Below are positions 25,725 to 33,436 of a DNA stretch of 64,000 bases, piece by piece. This DNA is from JADKIH01 sp964595205 (GTDB taxonomy: Bacteria; Bacteroidota; Bacteroidia; AKYH767-A; 2013-40CM-41-45). Made by a program: the position numbers and the translations under genes. The stretch's first letter is position 1. Every line of letters begins with the position of its first letter. The notes beneath the pieces are model-generated. The model was not told where the DNA came from and did not search any database. It saw nothing but the letters and a program-made list of their open reading frames with translations. The stretch is taken from NCBI GenBank assembly GCA_964595205.1, contig CAZQOQ010000037.1, positions 62,001 through 126,000 of the forward strand, given 5' to 3'.

Positions 25725-27068
25725 TTAAAAAACAATTACTTTTTTATTAATCGAGAAATTGTTCCCCTGCACCTTCAGAATATAAATTCCGGAATGAATC
25801 TCTGATAGATCGATTTTCACATTGCCAGAATTAGTATTTTGAAAATAGACTCTTCCTTCAATGTTGAACAAGCTTATTGAGTAATTCACTGCGATGGTTT
25901 CGATATATAAGTCATTCTCGGAAGGAATTGGGTAAATTTTTATTTGAAGTATTTCATCATCAATATCATCTATATTAATACTAGCGCAATAATCGGGATA
26001 TACAGCTGCTGTCCAGTTTAAGCTCTGACCAATTGTTGGCGAGAAATTAACCATAGCGTATTGTGGCGATATAAAAGAGCCAATATAATTATCAAGTCTT
26101 CTGACGGAAAAATTTTGTGAATTGATACAAGGGTTGTTTAATAAAGTGTCAAGAAATATTTCATTGTTGTTAATTCTGCATACGAGATTTCCGTTTTTGA
26201 AATTTAAATCCTGGATTGAATTTCCGGGTAAGTCGGGAAAAAGTTTTGACAAAAGTATATCGCCATATCGATTTAATTTTAATGCAACCATTACTTGAGC
26301 AGGGCTGTAGTAATCGCATATTAAATAAATATTTCCGGAATTATCGGTAGCTAATTTTCTTTCTTGAAGGAGCGAATAATTACTATTTATAATCGAGTAA
26401 TTTGCTCTCCATATTTCTGAACCCGTATTATTAAATTTCATTAGTGCCGGAAAACCTGAAGCAGGAAAAATATTTGTATAGTGATTCACGCAAACAATAC
26501 TGCCTGAATCGGGTAAAATTGTAAAATCACTCATGTAAGCTCTGGAGTTGTACCAAAATCCACGCGCACTGGTGACATGGCCAGTGCTGTCCATATAACT
26601 TAAATACGACCTTTGAGTTGTACCTGTTACCCGATCTTCAAGAATCCAAATACCGCCTCTGTAGGATGGGTATATGTCAAAAAGATTATATTCAAAAATG
26701 GAATTTATAGTAGACGACATAATGGAAATTATATTTCCTAAGGTGTCCATTTTAATAATAGCCGGGTAAAAATCACTTGGTGTCGAACTAGAATTACTAC
26801 CCTGAGCTTCTGCTATATAAAGAAAATTACCATCAAATGCAGAACCGGTTAATCTATTTGGATATAGAGTTGTGGCAATATTTCCTGAAAAGTCTTTTAC
26901 CCAGATTGAATTTCCAGAACTATCTAATTTAAAAACATTGTTCCCATAAATTCCATACGTTGAACTTTTTCCTTCAAATGTATTTGCAAACTTGAAATTC
27001 TGGGCTTGAGAATTTTCACTTGTCAATGCCAGCACTATGAAAATAATGATATATAAATATGGTTTCAT
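25725..27068 (-). CDS. Type IX-secreted propeller-like protein
   Basis: A 447-residue protein: signal peptide (1-22), a body of SBBP-like blades (for example NVFKLDSSGNSIWVKDF, ATDNSGNIYLICDYYS, LKLNRYGDILLSKLF), and a C-terminal Por sorting domain (IKIYPIPSENDLYIE ... SGIYILKVQGNNF). It is therefore probably a surface or released protein exported by type IX secretion. The coding sequence is visibly more A/T-rich than its neighbours, which suggests recent acquisition or relaxed selection. It resembles the propeller protein at 15501, which lacks the sorting tail. Function unknown; perhaps adhesion. Confidence 0.85.
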   Translation of the reverse strand: MKPYLYIIIFIVLALTSENSQAQNFKFANTFEGKSSTYGIYGNNVFKLDSSGNSIWVKDFSGNIATTLYPNRLTGSAFDGNFLYIAEAQGSNSSSTPSDFYPAIIKMDTLGNIISIMSSTINSIFEYNLFDIYPSYRGGIWILEDRVTGTTQRSYLSYMDSTGHVTSARGFWYNSRAYMSDFTILPDSGSIVCVNHYTNIFPASGFPALMKFNNTGSEIWRANYSIINSNYSLLQERKLATDNSGNIYLICDYYSPAQVMVALKLNRYGDILLSKLFPDLPGNSIQDLNFKNGNLVCRINNNEIFLDTLLNNPCINSQNFSVRRLDNYIGSFISPQYAMVNFSPTIGQSLNWTAAVYPDYCASINIDDIDDEILQIKIYPIPSENDLYIETIAVNYSISLFNIEGRVYFQNTNSGNVKIDLSEIHSGIYILKVQGNNFSINKKVIVF

Positions 27069-27227
27069 GACCTAAAGAATTAATCATTAAAATTAAAGAA
27101 GATAAATAGCTGTCTTCAGTTTTTTGGCCAAATAACCTGATGCGGTGATAGAGAGTGCAATACTTTGGGTTAGTTTAAGGCGTTTGCATAAAACATAAGT
27201 TGATACAGTTTACGGGATTGGTATTTT

Positions 27228-27349
27228 ACCGCAGAGTAAACAAAGTTAAACTGCAAAGATCACAGAGCATTCCTAAACAAGACATCGCAAAATTGGTAAG
27301 AAACATTTACTCTGTGAACTCTGAGGGTTAACTTTGCGTACTCTGTGGT
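27228..27349. repeat. 40-bp imperfect inverted repeat (ACAGAG family)
   Basis: Bases 27228-27267 (beginning ACCGCAGAGTAAACAAAG) pair with 27310-27349 with roughly eight mismatches around a 42-base spacer. It lies just past the trxB stop and could terminate trxB transcription. It resembles the CCACAGAG...CACAGAG intergenic repeats that I recall from other Bacteroidota. Confidence 0.7.
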
Positions 27350-27357
27350 TTAAAAAA

Positions 27358-28296
27358 TCAATGCACTCTTTTACCGGCCAAATACCTCTCCGCATCGATC
27401 GCAGCCATGCAACCCGTGCCCGCAGCAGTCACTGCCTGGCGGTAAACTTTATCGGCCACATCACCCGCAGCGAATACGCCTTCGATGTTTGTTTTACTGG
27501 TTCCCGGAACAGTCAGAATGTAGCCGACGTCATCGGTCTCAAGCCAGTCTTTGAAAATGCCTGAGTTTGGTTCATGCCCGATGGCTACAAAAAAGCCCTG
27601 CACGTCTAATTTTTTTTCTTCACCTGATTTGTTGTTTACGACAACTACACCATTCACCGTCTTATCACCTAAAATCTCTTTTGTAGTTGTATTCCATAAA
27701 ACTTCAATATTGGGTGTGTGCTCCACTCTGTGCTGCATTGCTTTGCTGGCTCGCATTTCGCCCTTACGAACGATCATGTAAACTTTCTTGCAGAGTTTGG
27801 CAAGATAGGTTGCTTCCTCGGCAGCAGTATCACCTGCACCTACGATGGCGACATCCTGTCCACGAAAAAAATAACCGTCGCAAACCGCACATGCGGAAAC
27901 GCCAAAGCCATTGAATTTTTGTTCTGACTCGAGTCCCAGCCATTTTGCCGATGCACCTGTCGCTATGATCACCGCGTCTGCCGTGATGGTCTTTTCTTCA
28001 TTCACTACTATCTTATGTTTCGGTCCCGTGAAATCCACCGAAGTCGCATAACCGTAACGTATGTCGGCGCCAAACCGTTCCGCCTGTGCCCTGAAGTCTT
28101 CCATCATTTCCGGTCCCATCGTTCCTTTCGGATAGCCCGGGTAATTTTCAACCTCCGTCGTAATCGTGAGTTGTCCACCAGGTTGTAATCCCTGGTACAA
28201 AACCGGTTTTAAATCGGCACGTGCCGCATAGATGGCTGCCGTATATCCTGCAGGTCCCGACCCGATGATCAGGCATTTGATGTGTTCTGTTTCCAT
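27358..28296 (-). CDS. trxB: Thioredoxin-disulfide reductase
   Basis: A 312-residue flavoprotein that uses NADPH to reduce thioredoxin. FAD-binding GSGPAGYTA (13-21) opens the protein, the redox-active pair is C136-A-V-C139 in GVSACAVCDGYFF, the NADPH-binding GAGDTAAEEA follows, and GVFAAGDVADK closes the second FAD motif. Length matches the low-molecular-weight bacterial enzyme. It is a single gene flanked on both sides by long inverted repeats of two related families (27228-27349 and 28438-28543). Confidence 0.97.
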   Translation of the reverse strand: METEHIKCLIIGSGPAGYTAAIYAARADLKPVLYQGLQPGGQLTITTEVENYPGYPKGTMGPEMMEDFRAQAERFGADIRYGYATSVDFTGPKHKIVVNEEKTITADAVIIATGASAKWLGLESEQKFNGFGVSACAVCDGYFFRGQDVAIVGAGDTAAEEATYLAKLCKKVYMIVRKGEMRASKAMQHRVEHTPNIEVLWNTTTKEILGDKTVNGVVVVNNKSGEEKKLDVQGFFVAIGHEPNSGIFKDWLETDDVGYILTVPGTSKTNIEGVFAAGDVADKVYRQAVTAAGTGCMAAIDAERYLAGKRVH

Positions 28297-28318
28297 AATT
28301 TGGAGGGCAAAAGTACGA

Positions 28319-28375
28319 ATTAGCCGATTAGCCGATTAGCCTCCCAATAGCTATCGGGATAGTCGATTAGCCAAT
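28319..28375. repeat. 8-bp tandem repeat plus 16-bp palindrome
   Basis: ATTAGCCG occurs at 28319 and 28327, with ATTAGCC again at 28335 and 28366. Between them, CCCAATAGCTATCGGG (28343-28358) is a palindrome with one mismatch. It lies just upstream of trxB, within its likely leader or promoter. Confidence 0.6.
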
Positions 28376-28437
28376 GGGTTGATCGTGAAGTGGTTTCTTT
28401 TACATGAGGTTTGCAGTTGAATCTTATTCGGTTTTTA

Positions 28438-28543
28438 AACCACAAAGAACACAAAGGTCGCACAAAGGACACAAAGGATTTATTGCAATTACAAGTACTT
28501 ATTTCATTGTGAACTTTGTGCGACCTTTGTGTTCTTTGTGGTT
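28438..28543. repeat. 30-bp perfect inverted repeat (CACAAAG family)
   Basis: Bases 28438-28467 (beginning AACCACAAAGAACACAAAGG) are an exact reverse complement of 28514-28543, separated by 46 bases. The arms are themselves built from repeated ACACAAAG units. It sits in the 325-base divergent gap between trxB and mnmH. Confidence 0.8.
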
Positions 28544-28609
28544 AAATAAAATTAATCCTTCCCGACTGCATACACTATTAGCAATTAGTGTTCGATAGAT
28601 CCCAATTTC

Positions 28610-28617
28610 TATCTTTA
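28610..28617 (+). promoter_or_regulatory. -7 type promoter box TATCTTTA before mnmH
   Basis: TATCTTTA ends four bases before the mnmH ATG at 28622. The start is fixed by the rhodanese domain, so the transcript is probably leaderless or nearly so. Confidence 0.4.
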
Positions 28618-28621
28618 CAAA

Positions 28622-29674
28622 ATGCCGGAAGTTTTAAGTATAGAATCGTTTCTCAATAAATTTGAAAATGAAGAGCCGTTTCTGATCGATGTGAGGAGTG
28701 AGAAGGAATTTGAACATGCGCATATTCCGGGTGCTGTAAATATTCCATTACTGAATAATGAACATCGGCACATCGTTGGTATCGAATACAAAAAGAACGG
28801 ACGTGAAGCAGCTGTCGCTCTCGGATTCGAACTCGTCGGACCGCACTTTCATGAATTCATTAAAACCGCAAACGGGAAGAGTAAGAATAAAGAGGTCATG
28901 ATTTATTGCTGGCGGGGTGGAATGCGGAGTTCCATCATGGGATGGGTGTTGTCGATGGCAGGTTTTAAGGTTTCATTATTGAAAGGCGGGTATAAATTTT
29001 TCCGGAATTTTATTCTCACGGAATTGAAAAGGAAGAAGGATATCGTCATCATCGGCGGGCATACGGGCAGCGGTAAGACAGAAATTCTGCACGAGATTAA
29101 TATGCTGGGCGAACAGGTTATCGATCTCGAGAAACTGGCGAACCATCGGGGATCTGCATTCGGAAAGCTTGGTCTCCCGCCGCAGCCTTCGAATGAGTTT
29201 TTCGAAAACCAGCTCGGACTTTTATGGAGAAGAACAGATCATACTAAAACGGTATGGATAGAAGCGGAGAGTCACAACATCGGGCAAATAAAAATTCCCG
29301 ACTCCGTTTTCAACCAGTTGCATAATGCGCCGCTGATTGAGATAAGTTGTTCACGCGAATACCGAAAGGAAAGAATCCTGAAGGAGTATGGCGATTTTCC
29401 AAAAGCGGATTTGGCCGAATGTACGACTAGGCTTGCAAAGAGGCTAGGACATCTTCGGTTAACCGAAGCACTAAAGGCTCTTCAAAATGACAACTTCGAT
29501 GAATGGGTAGAGATACTCATCGATTATTACGACAGGACGTATTCTCACAGCCTGAATGAAAGAAAAACCGTGAACCGGTTGATAATAAAAAAGAATGAAA
29601 ATGAAAGTATCGCTGATTTTTCTAAACGTATAGTAAAAGAATCATCGGCCTTAAAAATGGATGCAGTCAAATGA
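28622..29674 (+). CDS. mnmH: tRNA 2-selenouridine synthase MnmH (SelU)
   Basis: A 350-residue enzyme that replaces sulfur by selenium in 2-thiouridine at the tRNA wobble position, using selenophosphate. The N-terminal rhodanese domain (about 5-128) carries the catalytic Cys96 in IYCWRGGMRSS. The C-terminal half has a P-loop GGHTGSGKT (145-153), then HRGSAFG and a WIEAESHNIG block, all family features. The next gene, selD, overlaps by four bases (ATGA) and supplies selenophosphate. This pair is therefore a complete selenium-to-tRNA module. Confidence 0.96.
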   Translation: MPEVLSIESFLNKFENEEPFLIDVRSEKEFEHAHIPGAVNIPLLNNEHRHIVGIEYKKNGREAAVALGFELVGPHFHEFIKTANGKSKNKEVMIYCWRGGMRSSIMGWVLSMAGFKVSLLKGGYKFFRNFILTELKRKKDIVIIGGHTGSGKTEILHEINMLGEQVIDLEKLANHRGSAFGKLGLPPQPSNEFFENQLGLLWRRTDHTKTVWIEAESHNIGQIKIPDSVFNQLHNAPLIEISCSREYRKERILKEYGDFPKADLAECTTRLAKRLGHLRLTEALKALQNDNFDEWVEILIDYYDRTYSHSLNERKTVNRLIIKKNENESIADFSKRIVKESSALKMDAVK

Positions 29675-30723
29675 CAGAAATTGAAACCTCTATTAAATTA
29701 ACAAAGTTTTCGCATGGCTCCGGTTGCGGGTGTAAGATAGAGCCTGCCGTGCTGGAGAAGATTTTAAATAACAGCGGGAAACAGAAGGAATTTTCTTCTC
29801 TCATTGCCGGCTATGAGACGAAAGACGATGCAGCCGTGTGGGATTTGGATGGAGAAAACTATTTGCTTAGTACGACGGATTTTTTCACTCCCATCGTAGA
29901 TGATCCGTTTGACTTCGGCAGAATCGCTTCGGCGAATGCATTGAGCGATATTTACGCAATGGGAGGGAAGCCTTCGTTTGCATTGGCAATACTGGGATTT
30001 CCCGTTGACAAGCTGCCCATCGACGTGGCGCAGAAAATAATTTCAGGAGCTAAGGAGATTTGCAACATCGCCGGCATTCCCCTGGCAGGTGGTCACAGCA
30101 TTGACATACCGGAACCGGTTTTCGGTCTTGTCGTAAACGGTTTCGTGAAGAAAAATTTTCTGAAGAGAAACAGCACGGCTAAAGCCGGTGATTTGCTTTT
30201 CCTCACAAAACCGCTCGGCATTGGTATCATGTCGTCGGCTTTGAAAAGGGAAAAGATTTCGGAAGCGGATCTGGTATCAGCAGTAGAAGTAATGACGAAA
30301 TTAAATTCTGCAGGAGAAAAACTTGCACAAATGGAAGGCGTTCATGCGATGACGGATGTAACGGGCTTTGGTTTACTCGGGCATTTAATCGAAATGTGTG
30401 AAGGCAGCGGAGTGTCGTCATTCATAGATTATAAAGCGATTCCTGTATTTGAAGGAATTGATAAATACACCGATCAGTTTATTTTCCCCGACAATACCTA
30501 TCGAAACTGGAATGCTTATGAGAAAAAGGTTAAGGGTATTTCAGGTCCGGCATTTATCACTCTTTGTGATCCGCAGACAAGCGGAGGGTTATTAATTGCT
30601 GTCGATCCGAAAATGAGAAATGAAATGACAGATTTTTTGAAAATGGAAAAGTTAACTGAATTTGTCAATCCGATTGGTAAGATGAATATCAAAGGAGAAT
30701 TTATCGTAGAAGTCTTGGAATAA
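29671..30723 (+). CDS. selD: Selenide, water dikinase
   Basis: A 350-residue ATP-dependent enzyme making selenophosphate from selenide. The N-terminal FSHGSGCGCKIEP carries the active-site Cys19 and Lys22, equivalent to E. coli Cys17 and Lys20, so this version uses Cys rather than selenocysteine. TTDFFTPIVDDPFDFG, GGHSIDIPEPVFGL and DPQTSGGLL are further family blocks. It is translationally coupled to mnmH. No selA, selB or selC is in the window, so selenium use here is supported only for tRNA modification. Confidence 0.97.
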   Translation: MTEIETSIKLTKFSHGSGCGCKIEPAVLEKILNNSGKQKEFSSLIAGYETKDDAAVWDLDGENYLLSTTDFFTPIVDDPFDFGRIASANALSDIYAMGGKPSFALAILGFPVDKLPIDVAQKIISGAKEICNIAGIPLAGGHSIDIPEPVFGLVVNGFVKKNFLKRNSTAKAGDLLFLTKPLGIGIMSSALKREKISEADLVSAVEVMTKLNSAGEKLAQMEGVHAMTDVTGFGLLGHLIEMCEGSGVSSFIDYKAIPVFEGIDKYTDQFIFPDNTYRNWNAYEKKVKGISGPAFITLCDPQTSGGLLIAVDPKMRNEMTDFLKMEKLTEFVNPIGKMNIKGEFIVEVLE

Positions 30724-30738
30724 ATAATAAATTTTTAT

Positions 30739-31383
30739 ATGAAGAAAGAGATCAAAAGTGTAATCAAGTCATTGTTGCCGGCATTTATTCAGAAAATCAT
30801 AAGAGATTCTGGTAATAAAAGAGCAATTTTAAAATGGGAGAAGAATGGTTACCCGAATCCTACCCCACACATAATAAAGCAAAATGCGATTTCCGAATAT
30901 CAGAAAAAATATGGTTGTAAAATTTTAATTGAAACCGGAACGTATCTGGGAGATATGGTAGAGGTTCAGAAAAAAAGATTCGATAAAATAATTTCAATTG
31001 AATTGGGAAGTGATTTATATGCTAAAGCCAAAGAGAGATTTAAAAATGACAAAAACATTGTGATCATTCAGGGCGACAGCGCCAGAGTTTTGCCGGAAGT
31101 GATACTAAGCATAAACGAGCCTGCGATATTTTGGCTGGACGGACATTATTCAGGAGGCATTACGGCAAAAGGTGAGATCGAATGTCCTATTATGGGAGAG
31201 CTCGATGCAATCTTTAGCGGTAAAATAAAGGATCACATTTTATTAATTGACGATGCAAGAGAATTTAAGGGAATAAATGGATATCCCACCATTGAAAAAT
31301 TATCCGGATATGTAAAAAGTAAAAATGAAAAATACCAGATTGAGGTAAAGCATGATATAATCCGGTGTGTTGTTGGGAACTAA
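30739..31383 (+). CDS. Class I SAM-methyltransferase-like protein
   Basis: A 214-residue protein with a Rossmann-type pattern: strand and glycine loop LIETGTYLGDM (residues ~65-75), strand with acidic end IISIELG, a GDSARVLPEV turn, and IFWLDGHYSGG. The order fits SAM-dependent methyltransferases of the kind encoded in polysaccharide loci, though the substrate is unknown. The coding sequence is more A/T-rich than selD, 15 bases upstream, and is followed by a strong hairpin, so it may be an acquired gene read through from the selenium operon. Confidence 0.7.
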   Translation: MKKEIKSVIKSLLPAFIQKIIRDSGNKRAILKWEKNGYPNPTPHIIKQNAISEYQKKYGCKILIETGTYLGDMVEVQKKRFDKIISIELGSDLYAKAKERFKNDKNIVIIQGDSARVLPEVILSINEPAIFWLDGHYSGGITAKGEIECPIMGELDAIFSGKIKDHILLIDDAREFKGINGYPTIEKLSGYVKSKNEKYQIEVKHDIIRCVVGN

Positions 31384-31392
31384 ATCGAATAT

Positions 31393-31460
31393 CAGTCCGG
31401 GTCTGAATGCAACAAACTTCAGACTCAGACCACCTGACTCAGACTTCCAGACCCGGACTG
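31393..31460. terminator. 13-bp hairpin between convergent genes
   Basis: CAGTCCGGGTCTG at 31393-31405 pairs perfectly with CAGACCCGGACTG at 31448-31460. The 42-base spacer holds several CAGACT repeats that can form inner pairs. The second arm ends one base before the stop codon of the LolD-type gene, so it may terminate transcription in both directions. Confidence 0.6.
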
Positions 31461-32111
31461 CTAAACCAGTAGTCCATCCTTCATCGTAAGCTTCCTGTCC
31501 GCCATCCCCGCCAGTACCTCATTATGCGTTACAATAACAAACGTCTGGTTCATTTCTTTTCTGAGATCGAAAAATAGTTCATGAAGTGATCGGGCCGATT
31601 CCGAATCGAGGTTACCGGACGGTTCATCGGCAAAAATAACCGCCGGCTGATTGACGAGCGCACGTGCGACAGCAACCCGTTGTTGTTCGCCGCCGCTGAG
31701 TTCGGCAGGCCTGTTCTCATACCTGTCTTTTAATCCGAGTTTTTCCAAAAGATTCATGGCACGAATCGAAGCATCGTGTTTGGATTCGCCCGAGATCAGA
31801 GCAGGCATCATTACGTTTTCCAATGCCGAAAATTCAGGCAACAGGTGATGCGCCTGGAATACAAAACCGATTTTCCGGTTACGGAATTGAGAAAGCTTTT
31901 TGGATGATAGTGTGGTAACATCGGCACCGTCGATGATAATATTTCCTGAATCGGCATTGTCGAGAGTTCCTAAAATATGAAGCAACGTACTCTTTCCGGC
32001 GCCTGAAGCACCAACAATCGATATCACCTCTCCGCGACTGATAGTCAGATTAATACCTTTCAATACCTGAAGTGAATTATATGACTTAAAAACGTTGACA
32101 GCCGTGATCAT
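31461..32111 (-). CDS. ABC transporter ATPase, LolD/MacB type
   Basis: A 216-residue ATP-binding protein from the ATG at 32111 (MITAVNVFKSY); an in-frame start six codons earlier is unlikely. Walker A GASGAGKST (34-42), signature LSGGEQQRVAVARAL, Walker B VIFADEPSGNLDSES and the switch His in VTHNEVLA are all present. The SGNLD sequence and length match the LolD/MacB/FtsE subgroup, which powers lipoprotein release or efflux through FtsX-like permeases. No permease is adjacent. In Bacteroidota this stand-alone ATPase is usually called LolD; that specificity is inferred. Confidence 0.92.
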   Translation of the reverse strand: MITAVNVFKSYNSLQVLKGINLTISRGEVISIVGASGAGKSTLLHILGTLDNADSGNIIIDGADVTTLSSKKLSQFRNRKIGFVFQAHHLLPEFSALENVMMPALISGESKHDASIRAMNLLEKLGLKDRYENRPAELSGGEQQRVAVARALVNQPAVIFADEPSGNLDSESARSLHELFFDLRKEMNQTFVIVTHNEVLAGMADRKLTMKDGLLV

Positions 32112-32468
32112 AAATGCGAAAGTATGCAAATGTATTTAGGTCAAAAGTCAAAGGTCAAAAGTCAAAAAGGGTTCTTTGAAAATGATTACTTTAAGCATTA
32201 ATTATCAAAGACTTAAAAATAAATACACTGAATTCATATTTTATAAATCAATTCATAACAAGCTCAGCACTCAAATATTTCCAAACGAATAAACAAATAA
32301 ACGATAAAACGGATAAACAATGAAACGCCAAACGCTAAACAGAATATAGCACAGAATCTTCATTCCGTACGGACCTGATAGTGTGAACACTGCCTGTTCA
32401 TAATTTATGTATTTATTCAAATATTTTTCGTTCTTTGCAGTATAAATTCGATCAACCAAAAATAAAGC
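32112..32468. other. Divergent intergenic region with low-complexity repeat
   Basis: About 350 A/T-rich bases between the LolD-type gene and the cell-division pair. It contains the short repeat at 32139-32168 and A/T-rich stretches. A 75-codon minus-strand frame (32271-32498) crosses into the coiled-coil gene and is judged not real. Both divergent promoters should lie here. Confidence 0.5.
32139..32168. repeat. Short tandem GTCAAA repeat
   Basis: AGGTCAAAAGTCAAAGGTCA and its continuation repeat a 7-8-base GTCAAA(A/G) unit four times. A related array in opposite orientation lies at 62400-62457. Confidence 0.6.
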
Positions 32469-32771
32469 ATGATGGCTGCTCAGAACGACTTCAAACATAA
32501 TTTTTCAGAGCTTCATGACAAGATTCAAAAATTGATATATTTGCATGAGGAGTTGAAAAAAGCAAATAAAAAGCTGCTTGATGAAAAACTTCAGATGACG
32601 AAGGATTTGGATGACGAGAGAGACAGAATCATTCGTCTGGAGGAGGGATATAAGAATCTAAAGGAGATAGAGAAGACATCCTCTCGTCAGAGTATCAGTA
32701 ATATGAAAAGAAAAATCAACGACATCATTCATGAAATTGACAGGAATATGGCGATGATGGAAGATAAATAA
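32469..32771 (+). CDS. Coiled-coil protein upstream of ZapA (ZapB-like candidate)
   Basis: A 100-residue protein that is almost wholly a charged alpha-helical coiled coil (about residues 12-98), with heptads such as LIYLHEELKKANKKLLDEKL and LEEGYKNLKEIE. It has no signal peptide or membrane segment. Two ATG codons stand in tandem (32469, 32472). It is 27 bases before zapA and surely in the same operon. A short coiled coil paired with ZapA recalls the E. coli ZapA-ZapB pair that links the FtsZ ring to the chromosome; sequence similarity is not claimed, only shape and context. Confidence 0.82.
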   Translation: MMAAQNDFKHNFSELHDKIQKLIYLHEELKKANKKLLDEKLQMTKDLDDERDRIIRLEEGYKNLKEIEKTSSRQSISNMKRKINDIIHEIDRNMAMMEDK

Positions 32772-32798
32772 TTAATAATCAAAAAGTGAATCACCCTT

Positions 32799-33110
32799 AT
32801 GGGAGAATTACTATCTGTTAAAGTATCCATTGCGAACCGCAATTACCCTCTCCGGATTACTGCCGAAGAGCAGGAAAAAGTAATGCGGGCCGCTGAAAAT
32901 ATCAATAAGCGTATCAAGGATTTTGAAGATAACTATGCCGTAAAGGACAAACAGGATCTTCTGGCCATGTGCGCATTACAATTCGCCAGTGAAGCAATGG
33001 GTGCTAAACATAATACCTTCGAATCGTCGAAAAAAGAAATACAGGAGAACATTTCTTCTCTTAATAAGATGATCGATGAATATTTAGAGAAAGAAAATTC
33101 TTCATTTTAA
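32799..33110 (+). CDS. zapA: Cell division protein ZapA
   Basis: A 103-residue FtsZ-ring-associated protein. The N-terminal beta hairpin domain SVKVSIANRNYPLRI followed by AEEQEKVMRAAENINKRI matches the ZapA family, and the rest is a coiled coil that drives tetramer formation (NISSLNKMIDEYLEKE). ZapA bundles FtsZ protofilaments at mid-cell. It follows the coiled-coil gene and is terminated by a clear hairpin 34 bases after its stop. Confidence 0.92.
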   Translation: MGELLSVKVSIANRNYPLRITAEEQEKVMRAAENINKRIKDFEDNYAVKDKQDLLAMCALQFASEAMGAKHNTFESSKKEIQENISSLNKMIDEYLEKENSSF

Positions 33111-33143
33111 GGTAACGTTCTTTGAATAAAAATTTTCATGATT

Positions 33144-33160
33144 AAGACTCCGGTCTTTTT
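33144..33160 (+). terminator. Intrinsic terminator after zapA
   Basis: AAGAC (33144-33148), a TCCG loop and GTCTT (33153-33157), followed by a run of T. It separates the zapA operon from the non-coding RNA candidate downstream. Confidence 0.65.
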
Positions 33161-33199
33161 CTTAAAATTATAATGCATTCCCGCATTAGTTCCGATTCA

Positions 33200-33377
33200 C
33201 TTAATTAAACTCAACACTTCGATACCATTGGAGCAATCGCTCAATGACTTCGATGGCAGGCTGCACCTCGTCTCATGGACGGGACCTGAAAAGGCTACAG
33301 CAGAAACCAGGAAAGCCAGGCCGCTCCACCCATGACTTATGGGTTTAACAAGTCACGGAATTATTGCGGGTTTTTTA
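33200..33377 (+). ncRNA. Candidate 6S-like regulatory RNA (6S-Flavo type)
   Basis: The 326-base gap between zapA and rny has no gene but a dense structured segment. CATTG (33226-33230) pairs with CAATG (33242-33246). GGAGC (33230-33234) can alternatively pair with GCTCC (33332-33336) as a long-range stem. An inner stem (GGC-A-GGCT against AGCC-AG-GCC) closes a CC-T-CGTC/GACG-GG apical hairpin near 33266-33283. ACCCAT/ATGGGT forms a 3' hairpin, and a T-run begins at 33371. A long stem with an asymmetric central bubble fits 6S RNA, and 6S genes lie beside zapA in other phyla. Boundaries and identity are inferred. Confidence 0.45.
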
Positions 33378-33436
33378 TTTCATTCAAACAAAATCAATAA
33401 TCATAAGACAATAAATTTTCCAATTTCTGATAATCA

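Noticed and set aside
29671..30723. Selenocysteine-containing SelD
   Set aside because: The active-site codon reads Cys in SGCGCK; no in-frame TGA is present.
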